A stretch of DNA of 64,000 nucleotides. It comes from Paenibacillus taichungensis (GTDB taxonomy: Bacteria > Bacillota > Bacilli > Paenibacillales > Paenibacillaceae). The stretch is taken from the NCBI RefSeq assembly GCF_013359905.1, contig NZ_JABMCC010000101.1, positions 62,001 through 126,000 of the forward strand, read 5' to 3'. Positions 42,555-51,650 of the stretch are shown one piece after another (position 1 is the first letter of the stretch; each line of letters opens with the position of its first letter). Under the pieces are notes generated by a model. That model saw only the letters and a program-made list of their open reading frames with translations. It was not told the DNA's origin and did no database searches. Position numbers and translations under genes: made by a program.

Positions 42555-42654
42555 AAAATTGGTGCACCTCGCGATGTTATGTAGTTATATAGACTCATAT
42601 GAATTTCTATTATATACGAAATAGAAGATTCTGTATCGTAAAAAAAGCCTATAA

Positions 42655-43131
42655 CTACTGCAACGCTACGAACAAATCAATCTCATTATTGGGATGATCA
42701 GGTTGATATCGTTCATCCCAAATTTCAAAATCATAGTCCTTCAGTTCATATCCCGTTTCACTTATCCATTGGCCATATAAATAATCATATGTAGCATCAA
42801 GCTCCGATTCAAACCCTTTGTGCGTACAAGTCACATATTGGCTTTCTTTGACTGCATGAAGAATCATATCAGGTGGGGCAGCGCTGTCTGCGAGTACCTC
42901 ATAACCAATCAGATGTGTAAATACATCCTCCTTGGGATTGAAATCTGCGTCCATAGGATAAATCTGCATCAATATGACATTATCATTTTTCCGAAGCTGA
43001 ATCTCCTCTTTTCTTTTGTGCAGTTGTTCATGATGTATCTTGCCAAGACCCGCTTCAAATGCTTCAACCGTGGCTTCAATTTTATACCCTACCACCTGAA
43101 AAGCGGGCAAAGTCACAACTTTAGCTTCCAT
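42655..43131 (-). CDS. GyrI-like effector-binding domain protein
   Basis: A 158-residue single-domain protein of the AraC_E_bind/GyrI-like family (VVTLPAFQVVGYKIEATVEAF; IYPMDADFNPKEDVFTHLIGYEV; EIWDERYQPDHPNNEIDLFVAL). Such stand-alone domains bind hydrophobic small molecules. The ATG at 43131 follows AGGAGGGG. This is the first gene of the AT-rich minus-strand array. Confidence 0.82.
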   Translation of the reverse strand: MEAKVVTLPAFQVVGYKIEATVEAFEAGLGKIHHEQLHKRKEEIQLRKNDNVILMQIYPMDADFNPKEDVFTHLIGYEVLADSAAPPDMILHAVKESQYVTCTHKGFESELDATYDYLYGQWISETGYELKDYDFEIWDERYQPDHPNNEIDLFVALQ

Positions 43132-43193
43132 ATATGATCCCCTCCTTTTAGAACATGTCATAACTCAATGAATCAAAGCGAAATGTAATCACT

Positions 43194-43706
43194 CTAAACT
43201 TTCGTTGCGTTATTGAATCTATGTATTCCAAATTCTTTGAAATCCGATGTAAGTATCGCCTCTCTCAGTGGGTACAGATTTGGAGTAAATCTGAGTTCGA
43301 TTCCTTTCTTAAATAATCTCTCTATTAAACCCTCCATGCGGTCTATATGTAGAGGCTTTGTAACCTCATAAGAAATGTAATATCCAGCCGTTGCTTCAAA
43401 GAGTTCAAAATTGGTGTCATCGAAATGGTACCTGTATATGATCTGATTCATAATCCTTGGATACCATGAACTTTCAAGCGTAATGATGATATCCGCATTA
43501 GAATGTTTGAAAAACTTCTCGTTATTCTCAGCACTTATCGTGTCTGTCTTTTTACAAATGATTCTCGGGCAATCTCTTGGAAAGTAATATGAATATTCAT
43601 GCTCTTCATCAATAGCCCACACCACTGCAGGAAATTCAGCTCTGTTTTGTTTCTCTCTTGGAATAAAAACTTGGATATCTGAAACCTCGCTAAAATGATA
43701 AAGCAT
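43194..43706 (-). CDS. DUF6886-like protein
   Basis: A 170-residue protein beginning MLYHFSEVSDIQVFIPR, with AVVWAIDEEHEYSYYFPRDCPRI and AGYYISYEVTKPLHIDRMEGL. This pattern belongs, as far as I recall, to the DUF6886 family. The His, Asp and Tyr residues conserved there suggest an enzyme-like fold, but the function is unknown. The ATG follows GAGAGGTG. Confidence 0.7.
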   Translation of the reverse strand: MLYHFSEVSDIQVFIPREKQNRAEFPAVVWAIDEEHEYSYYFPRDCPRIICKKTDTISAENNEKFFKHSNADIIITLESSWYPRIMNQIIYRYHFDDTNFELFEATAGYYISYEVTKPLHIDRMEGLIERLFKKGIELRFTPNLYPLREAILTSDFKEFGIHRFNNATKV

Positions 43707-43756
43707 TCAGGCACCTCTCATCATTTAGTGATTATTAAGCCTCGGTAAAGATGCTC

Positions 43757-44257
43757 TTACATTCCAACAGCGCCCCACTTCCCGTCACATAAAACGACAG
43801 AGGTTTCGATTTGTCTTTCGGGGACGTTCCAGTATCGAGTTAATAACTGCTTCTTCTCATCCGATGAAACTAGGGTGAAACCATTTTTCAAATAGAATTT
43901 TATAGCCCATTCTGCTGAGTTCCAGGTTCCTATTAATATCGGTTTATCGGTGGATGCCACCAGATGAGCCAACAACTTTGTGCCTATTCCGCTACCACGT
44001 TGGTGAGTTCTTACATATGCGTGCCTGATTAAAGCAACATCACCTTTATCCTGAATTCCCATAACGCCCCATAATCTATTATTTTCTTCAAAGCCCCAGA
44101 ATACAACGCCATCATGGATTTCCTGATTCAATTCTTGCAATGGCATGTAGGGTTCGTGATAGCGATCCTCAGGAATTACACCCTGGTATGCCTTTGCTGC
44201 ATCATTAATGATCTCAACCATTGTATCTGCGTCCATGCTGTTGCACAATCTGATCAT
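43757..44257 (-). CDS. GNAT family N-acetyltransferase
   Basis: A 166-residue acetyl-CoA-dependent acetyltransferase. Motif A (HAYVRTHQRGSGIGTKLLAHLV) holds the acetyl-CoA pyrophosphate loop Q/R-x-x-G-x-G/A, and FYLKNGFTLVS is motif B. The acceptor is unknown. A strong AGGAGG site precedes it. It is one of eleven intact GNAT genes between 43.7 and 63.5 kb. Confidence 0.87.
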   Translation of the reverse strand: MIRLCNSMDADTMVEIINDAAKAYQGVIPEDRYHEPYMPLQELNQEIHDGVVFWGFEENNRLWGVMGIQDKGDVALIRHAYVRTHQRGSGIGTKLLAHLVASTDKPILIGTWNSAEWAIKFYLKNGFTLVSSDEKKQLLTRYWNVPERQIETSVVLCDGKWGAVGM

Positions 44258-44295
44258 GGAATATACCTCCTGAAGGTTATAATCTATTCATTGAA

Positions 44296-44931
44296 CTATC
44301 TTAATGGATATACTAATTCAATAGGTTCATTGATCAATTCCTCTTTGAAAATATAATTATGATCTGCTCCCACAACACATAGAATTTTCTTACCCGGATT
44401 CGAATGATACGTGTTCTTCACACGTTGAATCATGATCTGATTTCGTACGATCCATCTAAAGTTATTTGCTTTTGGATTAATCTGATCCAACCATTCATAT
44501 TTTTGTTTCGTCATAGTATCAAATGCATCCGAGTTAAAGGGAATCGACCCAACGTCATGTGTATTCATTTGTTTAGCAAACCATTCATCATCGATCTTCT
44601 CCAACGCTGCACGCTGCTCTTCTGAGAAGCCGTTAAATGGATCAAAAGCATTCCAGACATCTAACTCAAACCAGTCAATAGGCACAAACTCTATATTTCG
44701 TTCTTCGCATAATGGAAAGATAAGCTCCCAATACTCACTGGCTGGCTCCCCCCAATATCCCTTATCCTGTTTATCCTTGATATACTTCTTCCAACTCTGG
44801 GGATGCACTTCACCGCAGATCATATCCGGGTTGAATTCTGTAATCAGATCCTCATACAGGGTAAGTGAACTATTATATTTCTCTCTTAATTCTTGATTAT
44901 GAATTGTCCCCAAGATTCCAACGACCGTCAT
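44296..44931 (-). CDS. TraB/TIKI-like protein of unknown function
   Basis: A 211-residue protein. GILGTIHN at the start, then FNPDMICGEVHP and VVGADHNYIF near the end, match the Gly-x-x-His, Glu and Gly-x-x-His pattern of the TraB/PrgY/TIKI superfamily, whose members are putative metal-dependent proteases or sequestering proteins. There is no signal peptide or membrane segment, so it is cytoplasmic. The assignment is tentative. The start follows AAGGAG. Confidence 0.62.
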   Translation of the reverse strand: MTVVGILGTIHNQELREKYNSSLTLYEDLITEFNPDMICGEVHPQSWKKYIKDKQDKGYWGEPASEYWELIFPLCEERNIEFVPIDWFELDVWNAFDPFNGFSEEQRAALEKIDDEWFAKQMNTHDVGSIPFNSDAFDTMTKQKYEWLDQINPKANNFRWIVRNQIMIQRVKNTYHSNPGKKILCVVGADHNYIFKEELINEPIELVYPLR

Positions 44932-44984
44932 ATCATTTCTCCTTTGTAGATGTTATATAATGTTGCTGAGATTCCTATGTAGGT

Positions 44985-45428
44985 CTATAATCTTTTCTTC
45001 AAGAAGTACTGAATAATTCCTTCCGGGTATTCATCGATCATTCCAAACACTTCGTAACCCATCTTCTTGTAAAATTCAGGAGACTGATAAGAAAATGTAC
45101 TTGTATGTGAAAGTTTGCAACCCTCACTAACAGCAATGCTCTCTGCTTGCATGATTAATGATTTCCCATACCCATTTTCCCTGTATTCTTCATCAATCCA
45201 AAAGTTATCAATATATAAAGTATAACAGTACGTAGCACAGAAGATCCCACCTACTGCTTTGCCTGTCTTATCCCTTAGAAACAAATTGATGCTTTTGCCA
45301 GGTTTCTTTAACAGACCATTTGTTTCTCTTAGATTGTATTGATACAGATTGCTACAGACAGCATGGTAATCCTCCTCATGATCTTCAAATACAATTTTCA
45401 ATTCGTCGTTAACAGCAGGGATATTCAT
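44985..45428 (-). CDS. GNAT family N-acetyltransferase
   Basis: A 147-residue GNAT enzyme. Motif A is NFWIDEEYRENGYGKSLIMQAE with the R-x-x-G-x-G loop; FYKKMGYEVFGMIDEYP is motif B. The acceptor is unknown. The ATG at 45428 follows GTGAGGACG. This gene follows the convergent-free minus-strand order of the cluster. Confidence 0.85.
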   Translation of the reverse strand: MNIPAVNDELKIVFEDHEEDYHAVCSNLYQYNLRETNGLLKKPGKSINLFLRDKTGKAVGGIFCATYCYTLYIDNFWIDEEYRENGYGKSLIMQAESIAVSEGCKLSHTSTFSYQSPEFYKKMGYEVFGMIDEYPEGIIQYFLKKRL

Positions 45429-45540
45429 TTTTAACGTCCTCACAATTTCATAGTATTTGTCTATGATTACATGTTAACAATGTTCAACCTCTTTTTCCAA
45501 TGATTTCTGTACACCCTTTAGGAAAGAAATCATAAGCAAA

Positions 45541-45567
45541 AAAGGCCGCCTTTGCAGGCAGCCCTTT
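45541..45567 (-). terminator. Terminator of the EF-G-binding protein gene
   Basis: AAAGGGCTGCCT pairs with AGGCGGCCTTT with a GCAA loop, followed by TTTTTT on the minus strand, 13 bp past the stop. Confidence 0.9.
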
Positions 45568-45580
45568 ACTTAATATAACC

Positions 45581-46222
45581 TTATTTACGAACGGAGAGAA
45601 TGAACTTCTCCAGCGATTCTGTATTGGTAATGCTGTGATTACATCCTTGGTTCTCCATGCATACGTATTGACCAATCGCAGAATAATTATCCGGTAAAGC
45701 GTTCTTGGTCTTGACCGTGAAGAATGCAAGCTCTTGATGCCGATTACAGAATAGGCAGTACCCCTTCTTGTGTGTCGGCGTTATTCTTCCCTCAATACCG
45801 ATAAACTGTCCTTCGAACGGATACACAACGAATAATTTATTCGTTGCAATATCTACCCAGCTCAGATACGTTACATATCGAAAATCAATGGATGTTAAAT
45901 CAGGCATTTTCATCTTTTTGTTCTTCGGAAATAACTTCTGAATTTGTTTCAACGTAATCGGTGGATACAACTCCAGGTATGGTTCTAGTGCTTTCATATA
46001 CCGTTGAAAATCGTCTGTTGTCTCCAGCGACGAGATTTGCTCCAGCATTTGCTGCTGATTCTCTGTCAGATCCGTAAATGCATCAATGATGTTTGTTGCA
46101 GCACTGTATCTTACAGTCTCCAGAACCCTGCGATCCGCGGCGGATTGCACGGTTTTGCGAACAAATTCCGCTTGTCTTTTAATCAAATTATATTGGTGGT
46201 TTCTAATAAATGGTGTACTCAT
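45581..46222 (-). CDS. FusB/FusC-type EF-G-binding protein
   Basis: A 213-residue two-domain protein. Residues 1-90 are a helical bundle (FIRNHQYNLIKRQAEFV), and the C-terminal part has a four-Cys zinc finger (Cys156, Cys159, Cys188, Cys194) as in FusB. FusB binds EF-G and frees it from fusidic-acid-stalled ribosomes. Chromosomal relatives are common in Bacilli and are not proof of resistance. The ATG at 46222 follows AAGGAG. Confidence 0.85.
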   Translation of the reverse strand: MSTPFIRNHQYNLIKRQAEFVRKTVQSAADRRVLETVRYSAATNIIDAFTDLTENQQQMLEQISSLETTDDFQRYMKALEPYLELYPPITLKQIQKLFPKNKKMKMPDLTSIDFRYVTYLSWVDIATNKLFVVYPFEGQFIGIEGRITPTHKKGYCLFCNRHQELAFFTVKTKNALPDNYSAIGQYVCMENQGCNHSITNTESLEKFILSVRK

Positions 46223-46327
46223 AGCTTTCAGCTCCTTATTTTTTGTAGAAAAAATCAATAAGGGCAAAGCCTGTTATTAGAAACGATAATATTAAGTATG
46301 GGCGAAAGAATCTAAGCTATCGCGCCC

Positions 46328-46362
46328 CACGCAAAGTATCGCCCCCGATTAGGCTTTGCATG
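46328..46362. repeat. Stem-loop in GC-rich intergenic patch
   Basis: CACGCAAAG (46328-46336) pairs with CTTTGCATG (46354-46362) with one wobble and a 17-nt loop. The 46223-46487 gap is GC-richer than its neighbours at about 46300-46360 and contains no gene. It may be structured RNA or a recombination scar. Confidence 0.45.
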
Positions 46363-46487
46363 AGTTATTTCTAGCTAACGAGCAATTCAGCATTGCCATC
46401 TGAGTAACCCCCAATCAAATATCATGCGAAAAGTATATCAGAGAACTTCACATGGATCAATTGAAATGAGTTTTCATGGATGTTCTT

Positions 46488-47345
46488 TTATGCCGTTGTT
46501 TTTGATTGTAATATCTGATCATTCACAAATCCTTGTAAGAAGAAAAGCTCATTGTCATTTGCTTTCCGATCATTGGCTGCCTCAAATCGCTCAATCGCTT
46601 CCTCTAAGGATGTGGATTTCACAGCATTATTGGCGGAGATGAGCTCTCTCCAATACGTAGCCATCTCCTCCACGTCACAGATCGACTCATGACCAAGCAA
46701 GAAATGAACGGCATCATATTGCTGAATGTCCGCAATCATAGGCAATAACTTGTCTTGCTTGATATGATATAGCGAATTTGTAGTTGTGTTGTAAGCACTG
46801 TCGCCCAGAAAAATGACCTTTTCATCCGGAATATATACAATAGTTGAATCATCGGTATGGGTGCTGCGAATGGTTTCCAGAATACACACTTTATTACCTA
46901 AATCCACATGAAGTGATTCTTCAAAAATGATATCCGGGTGGCTTAATTGAAATGTGTCTCTGTCCGGTATTTCATGTTGTATCGTTTCCATGCACAGTGT
47001 GGTCATCTTCTTGGAATGCACATACTCCTGTAGAGAGTGGTCATCGTAAGAATAGTTCCGCCAATCATTCATCTTTTGGTTAGTTAGACTATTCATAATA
47101 ATCGTAGCTCCGTATTCATTCATTCCTAAAAAATGATCCCAATGGGCATGAGTGATGACCACATATTTAACGGGCGGAACGTTTAACTTCTCTATCTCAT
47201 GTAAGAAATCCCTTGCATGTTGAACCGAATTTCCAGCGTCAACGACGAGGCTGTATTTATCACCGCAAACTAACCCCAATGTCGGTCTTTCTTTATCATT
47301 TTGGTTAGATAGATAATAGATCGTTTCACTTAATTGATTTAGCAT
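46488..47345 (-). CDS. MBL-fold metallo-hydrolase
   Basis: A 285-residue metallo-beta-lactamase-fold enzyme. The zinc motif is THAHWDH at 65-71 (His66, His68, Asp70, His71), with IRSTHTDDSTIVYIP and FLGDSAYN giving the later His and Asp ligands and LLGHES the final His. The substrate is unknown; quorum-signal lactonases and beta-lactamases are relatives, but nothing is diagnostic. The ATG at 47345 is 7-8 bp after GAGGAG. Confidence 0.85.
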   Translation of the reverse strand: MLNQLSETIYYLSNQNDKERPTLGLVCGDKYSLVVDAGNSVQHARDFLHEIEKLNVPPVKYVVITHAHWDHFLGMNEYGATIIMNSLTNQKMNDWRNYSYDDHSLQEYVHSKKMTTLCMETIQHEIPDRDTFQLSHPDIIFEESLHVDLGNKVCILETIRSTHTDDSTIVYIPDEKVIFLGDSAYNTTTNSLYHIKQDKLLPMIADIQQYDAVHFLLGHESICDVEEMATYWRELISANNAVKSTSLEEAIERFEAANDRKANDNELFFLQGFVNDQILQSKTTA

Positions 47346-47504
47346 GTTCATTCTCCTCTATAATAAATTCTTGATCATAAGAGAGAAAATCTGCATGCTT
47401 ATTTAAATCAACATTTAGATTTTCTCATTTTATTTGTTTACCAATGGAATCACCCCCTTTTGTTTTTTCACGTCATCTAAATATTTCATCATCTCACCAG
47501 ATGC

Positions 47505-47951
47505 TCATTCTTCTTTTGCATTAAAAAATGTATCATTTGTGATCTGAAATATTCTGTCTGTTGCCTCATGGTTTATCGGATCCCTGACCAACATACTAAA
47601 TATTTCTCTAAGTTCTTCTATTCGTGATAAGACTTTGTCTTTGGATCTTTCCTCTCTAAGAGAGATATATAATTGGTTCAAACTAATATCTAAATCATCA
47701 TTCAGTTTCTCAAAAGAAGTTAGTTCCGATATCGCAGCTGCATTAGACACACTTGATATCATTGATCTATACGTATAATCATTAACAACCATACTAAAGC
47801 TGTGCAGGACATTACTTATTTCATATCTGAATGAATTATCAATCGAATTCTGAAGCTCTTTTCTTTGATTTTGAGATTCAACAAATTTAAAACCAAGAAT
47901 GATTAAACTCAATGTTAATAAAACTATAATATAGGTACTTATTTTCTTCAT
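47505..47951 (-). CDS. Membrane-anchored helical protein of unknown function
   Basis: A 148-residue protein. An N-terminal membrane segment (TYIIVLLTLSLIILGFKFV, residues 5-23) is followed by an extracytoplasmic helical part with heptad character (LREERSKDKVLSRIEELREIF). It has no recognised domain. AGGAGCTATTCAATA precedes the ATG. Confidence 0.65.
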   Translation of the reverse strand: MKKISTYIIVLLTLSLIILGFKFVESQNQRKELQNSIDNSFRYEISNVLHSFSMVVNDYTYRSMISSVSNAAAISELTSFEKLNDDLDISLNQLYISLREERSKDKVLSRIEELREIFSMLVRDPINHEATDRIFQITNDTFFNAKEE

Positions 47952-48092
47952 TATTGAATAGCTCCTAATAACCGAAATTTAAACGATGCTATATATTAGA
48001 CGCTCTTCCAATGTTATAAGTTCGGCTTTTTTCTATGAGCTGTTAGCTGTTCAAAAGCAAATAGAATACGAATACCACTTTTTCAACGTTCT

Positions 48093-48614
48093 TTAGTGAG
48101 CCTCATGATACCATCTTCGAAGTTGATTAATGTGGGCTTGATGATAACGACTGTGATCAGCGATATGCCATATACCCCAGCGTATGGTCGCTTGCTTCTC
48201 ATTCTCATGTCCAAAAGTGACAATCCTCGCTAGATCATCATCCGTTAATTGTGTACACGCATCCTTTAACATGGTTATGACACCTACATATGTCGACATA
48301 AGTGTACTCAAAGATATTTCCTGAACCATCGGAAGTCTGCCATTTTCATCAATCATAGGACCATGTTGCTCTCTTAAGTTTTGAGGAAGTGGTTGTCCCT
48401 TTATTCGATAAGCCAAATTCAGATCGACGTAGGTGATATGTTTTATTAATTGAGCGGTACTATTGAAGTTGTTATTAGGTCCTTTATACTCTAGTTCTTC
48501 CTGCAACATACCGTCTGTAATTCGTTGGAGTCGTTGGCTGTTTTCTATAACCGCAGCAAATAACAACCCAACAACAGGTGACATATTGGCTTCGCCTTTT
48601 AAATCATAAAGCAC
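48093..48614 (-). CDS. DinB-family protein
   Basis: A 173-residue four-helix-bundle protein of the DinB/YfiT superfamily. Metal-ligand positions are His69 (AQLIKHITYVDL) and the HIADHSRYHQAHINQL pair. Members include thiol-dependent transferases; the substrate is unknown. The GTG start follows AAGGAGGCG. A 52-residue membrane protein gene ends 24 bp upstream, so they form an operon. Confidence 0.82.
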   Translation of the reverse strand: MLYDLKGEANMSPVVGLLFAAVIENSQRLQRITDGMLQEELEYKGPNNNFNSTAQLIKHITYVDLNLAYRIKGQPLPQNLREQHGPMIDENGRLPMVQEISLSTLMSTYVGVITMLKDACTQLTDDDLARIVTFGHENEKQATIRWGIWHIADHSRYHQAHINQLRRWYHEAH

Positions 48615-48638
48615 CCTAACGCCTCCTTGAGGTTGTCT

Positions 48639-48797
48639 TCATCGTTCTTCCCTTAGAATCTCCTTGATTTCTCTTAATTCTTGCAATATTTCTTTGGTGT
48701 ACTGATTACTCTTGGAATTATCCATTCCGATTTTCACAACAAAAATACCAAAAAACATAGACACTACCAACATTAATATAGTCCCAATAATAACCAT
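48639..48797 (-). CDS. 52-residue small membrane protein
   Basis: An ATG at 48797 begins MVIIGTILMLVVSMFFGIF, a single membrane helix, followed by a charged helix (QYTKEILQELREIKEILREE). GAGGAAAGG precedes the start, and the TGA at 48639 is 24 bp from the DinB start. The two-part design (helix plus amphipathic coiled coil) suggests a bona fide small protein. The function is unknown. Confidence 0.7.
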   Translation of the reverse strand: MVIIGTILMLVVSMFFGIFVVKIGMDNSKSNQYTKEILQELREIKEILREER

Positions 48798-48894
48798 CCT
48801 TTCCTCAAGCAACAGAAACCCGAGAGATTAGAAACAGCGATGCTGCCCATTCAAAGAGATCCATTCGGGTTGATAGTTGATTATTTAACCGTGA

Positions 48895-49836
48895 CTACTC
48901 ATGTACAGGAACATACATCGTTTGTATCTCTTGAACGCCAGAAACAAATCCAAGATTAAAATAAACTGATTCGGCATCATTGCCTTCCATGACATATAAC
49001 CTTAGAACTGGATACTTGTCTTTAAGAGAAGTCAGGGCTCTTTGCAGCATGCGTGTAGCAAGTCCTTTTCCTCTGTAAGCGGGGTTGACTCCGATGCTGT
49101 ATACTGCTGCTTGATTATCCTGCAAACAAAGGCGACAGTTGGCTACGAGCTGTCCAGTAACCTTATCATATACAAGTGTAGAAGCTTGCGTTAGGTCCTC
49201 GTTGGTAAAATAGATTTCTTCGTTCGGGATAAAGTCTTCAAGGGATGTTTTCTTTCTGCGTAAGGCTTCAAAACCTCCTACAAAGCTGTCAAAGTCACAC
49301 TGAGCGATTTCATCTTCATTAATGTAATGCTTAGCACCCGTTTCATTCTCAATAATTTCGGGGCTCTTAACTATAAAATCATGATCCCAACGCACATTGA
49401 AATGATCTGTCGGGCGCTGCATCCAGCGACATCTGAACTCATCTGGCCAGAATCCAGCCCTCGTAAATAAATGTACTTGATCGGGGAGAATTTCATATAT
49501 CTTGATACGTTGAGTTGCATCAGACCATTTTATGAGTATTCTTTTAAGAAGCTTCAGTACCTCAAATGAATCATTGAATGGGGGCATAAAGAATAGATGA
49601 TATAACGTATTGGGTGCCATCCTTACCCCACCGATTTTTGACTCTCCTTTATAAATCCAGAAAGAGTTATTCCGCGAAACATTGAAGTAGTCTTCCTCTC
49701 TAAAAAATCCAGTATAGGCCATATTATAATAGACGGAACAATACAGTCCCCATTCTTCGGGCTCAGCCTTTTGAATGGAATACTCATTTGATAAATCATA
49801 AGAATAAAGTTCCTCGGACCAATTATTTAATTCCAC
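48895..49836 (-). CDS. GNAT-type acetyltransferase, two-domain
   Basis: A 313-residue protein. Residues 1 to about 170 resemble a degenerate GNAT fold, and residues 180-313 are a typical one with motif A YSIGVNPAYRGKGLATRMLQRAL and YFNLGFVSG. Such tandem GNAT proteins include mycothiol synthase-like enzymes; the acceptor is unknown. The start is GTG after GAGGAGG. Confidence 0.82.
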   Translation of the reverse strand: MELNNWSEELYSYDLSNEYSIQKAEPEEWGLYCSVYYNMAYTGFFREEDYFNVSRNNSFWIYKGESKIGGVRMAPNTLYHLFFMPPFNDSFEVLKLLKRILIKWSDATQRIKIYEILPDQVHLFTRAGFWPDEFRCRWMQRPTDHFNVRWDHDFIVKSPEIIENETGAKHYINEDEIAQCDFDSFVGGFEALRRKKTSLEDFIPNEEIYFTNEDLTQASTLVYDKVTGQLVANCRLCLQDNQAAVYSIGVNPAYRGKGLATRMLQRALTSLKDKYPVLRLYVMEGNDAESVYFNLGFVSGVQEIQTMYVPVHE

Positions 49837-49915
49837 GCGTTATTCCTCCTCATCAATGCTAACTACCCACAAAATATTTAAGGCATGTGTTATCTGAACA
49901 TTTCTAGTCCCCTCC

Positions 49916-50974
49916 TTAAATAACATGTCCTTTACTATTTACTTGATCAATTCCGTCATTAATCTTATTTTTCAGCAGCTCATGAAATTTACTTTCTTCC
50001 TTCTTTAAATGCTCCTCAAGGAAAGCAGAGATATACTTATTAATAGTGGAATGCTTTTGTTCTATCCCATCTTCGTTGTAATGTATCGGAATATCGCTAA
50101 AAGTCATATGATGAGTACCGTTTAATTTAATAAATGAACTATTCAGATCACTCGAGTTAAACAAAGACTCATACCCACTTAGTAACAAAGGTAATAGGTC
50201 TGGAGAGATTTCATTTTCCAGTTCTTCAAACGAGCATTTCTCTTGCCGAGCTACCAATAACTGAACAGTTACTCTCTCTTCCTTACTCGTCGTCATTAAA
50301 TGGAAACTAGGATCTAATAGAATACTAGCCTTAATTCTCTTTTCTCTTTTAAGCAATTCATAAGCAGCAGCCCCACCTAATGAATGACCAATGATCCCCA
50401 TTTCATTCACATCCACTATGGCCTTAAGATCATTATCTGAATCCAAGACTTTATCTACATTTTTCAAAACCCAACTGATATTTTCAACTCTAAGCTTCAA
50501 TAATTGTTTCCAAGAATGAATATCTAAACTGTCTATTTCGGATATCTCTTTGGATTGCTGGACAAAGCGACCGTCAGGAAAAATGGAAAATATAGATTCA
50601 TGAGTGGCTCCTATAGTAATGACAACAAATCCGCACTCCACTAAATGCTCTACACAAAAGGAATACATATCTCTAACGATACCAAAAGCCGGAGCTATAA
50701 AAATAATGGGACAGTTTTTAGCCGTAATGTCAACACACTCATAATTATGTATTTTTGTATCCAGATTACATATATAATCCTTATCCACTCCCATACTAGA
50801 GAGCATATCAACAGCGGAAGAGATATTAGGTTCAAAAAACGAAATATACTTCGACTCATGCTCCACTGGATTGGAAGGATAGTATATACTAATGAGCACT
50901 TCTCTGGTTTCCATACTTATCGGATCAATACGTGATTCATCCTTTAAAACAAAAATCTTTTTTCCAACAGTCAT
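49916..50974 (-). CDS. Alpha/beta hydrolase (PAF-acetylhydrolase-like)
   Basis: A 352-residue alpha/beta hydrolase. The nucleophile elbow is GHSLGGAAAYELL with Ser198. The oxyanion region is IIFIAPAFGIVRDMYSF; a candidate acid is Asp in LDPSFH, and a candidate His is in LNGTHHMTF. The layout resembles bacterial platelet-activating-factor acetylhydrolase-like esterases. No signal peptide is seen. The ATG at 50974 follows AAGGGTG. Confidence 0.82.
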   Translation of the reverse strand: MTVGKKIFVLKDESRIDPISMETREVLISIYYPSNPVEHESKYISFFEPNISSAVDMLSSMGVDKDYICNLDTKIHNYECVDITAKNCPIIFIAPAFGIVRDMYSFCVEHLVECGFVVITIGATHESIFSIFPDGRFVQQSKEISEIDSLDIHSWKQLLKLRVENISWVLKNVDKVLDSDNDLKAIVDVNEMGIIGHSLGGAAAYELLKREKRIKASILLDPSFHLMTTSKEERVTVQLLVARQEKCSFEELENEISPDLLPLLLSGYESLFNSSDLNSSFIKLNGTHHMTFSDIPIHYNEDGIEQKHSTINKYISAFLEEHLKKEESKFHELLKNKINDGIDQVNSKGHVI

Positions 50975-51047
50975 TGCATTCACCCTTATAATATTTGTAG
51001 ATTGACTTGAATGTATGATTCCATAACTTCATTGATTAGCCTTAAAT

Positions 51048-51515
51048 TCATTTTATAATTAACTCTTCAGGCATTATCCAAAATTGATTTGTTTCTTTAT
51101 TAAGTTTTAAGTGAATTGTTTGTTGTTCACCTTTCTTCAAGCGTTTGTAGCTTGTGCCCATACTGAAGATACTTCTTCCTGGGGTCCATTGCAGTCCACT
51201 CACTTGTCTATTATGATGCACTACTAAATACTCATTAGCTTTAATTTCATTTCCCTCAACAAGATTACTGGAGGTATTGTTAAATAAGATGTTTACAATT
51301 TTTATCTTGGTAGAGACTCTGTCTCCTAGTATATTTTGTTTACCTGTTCCTTCAACTAAAACCTCCACATCAGCTTGGGATGAAACGAATTCATAAATGC
51401 CCAATTCTTGACTCGTTCGATCAAGCACTATGTATTGATTCAATATTAAATATACACCAATGATTCCAGATACAATGAGTGATAAAGCAACTACTATCTT
51501 CCGCCTTCTCTTCAC
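51048..51515 (-). CDS. Membrane-anchored protein of unknown function
   Basis: A 155-residue protein. A basic start and membrane segment (KIVVALSLIVSGIIGVYLIL, residues about 6-25) are followed by an outside beta-rich domain (LVEGTGKQNILGDRVSTKIKI, EYLVVHHNRQV). A GTG at 51515 lies 8 bp after GGAGG. No family was recognised. Confidence 0.62.
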   Translation of the reverse strand: MKRRRKIVVALSLIVSGIIGVYLILNQYIVLDRTSQELGIYEFVSSQADVEVLVEGTGKQNILGDRVSTKIKIVNILFNNTSSNLVEGNEIKANEYLVVHHNRQVSGLQWTPGRSIFSMGTSYKRLKKGEQQTIHLKLNKETNQFWIMPEELIIK

Positions 51516-51574
51516 CGAAACTACCTCCAAAACTTATTGATTTCCGAGGTTGCATATTACGTTTGTGAATCCAT

Positions 51575-51633
51575 GCCCTCACCAGTTTAAATTCTTCAAA
51601 GAAACGGCAACAATGCTTTTAAGCGGTGAGGGC
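51575..51633. repeat. Inverted repeat beyond cysK
   Basis: GCCCTCACC (51575-51583) is exactly complementary to GGTGAGGGC (51625-51633), with a 41-nt loop. It lies just past the cysK stop but has no T-tract, so a terminator role is uncertain. Confidence 0.5.
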
Positions 51634-51650
51634 AGCTTAACATTTCCGTC

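Noticed and set aside
45581..46222. Acquired fusidic-acid resistance gene
   Set aside because: The protein is FusB-like, but chromosomal relatives are widespread in Bacilli; no resistance can be claimed from sequence.
46268..46487. 16-codon open frame in the GC-rich spacer
   Set aside because: It has a G-rich sequence before an ATG, but there is nothing to show it is translated.
47428..47493. 20-codon open frame downstream of the 148-residue membrane protein gene
   Set aside because: It has a plausible GGTGAG site but is too short and featureless to support.
51575..51633. Rho-independent terminator of cysK
   Set aside because: The 9-bp stem is perfect but the 41-nt loop and absence of a T-tract do not fit an intrinsic terminator; listed as inverted repeat only.
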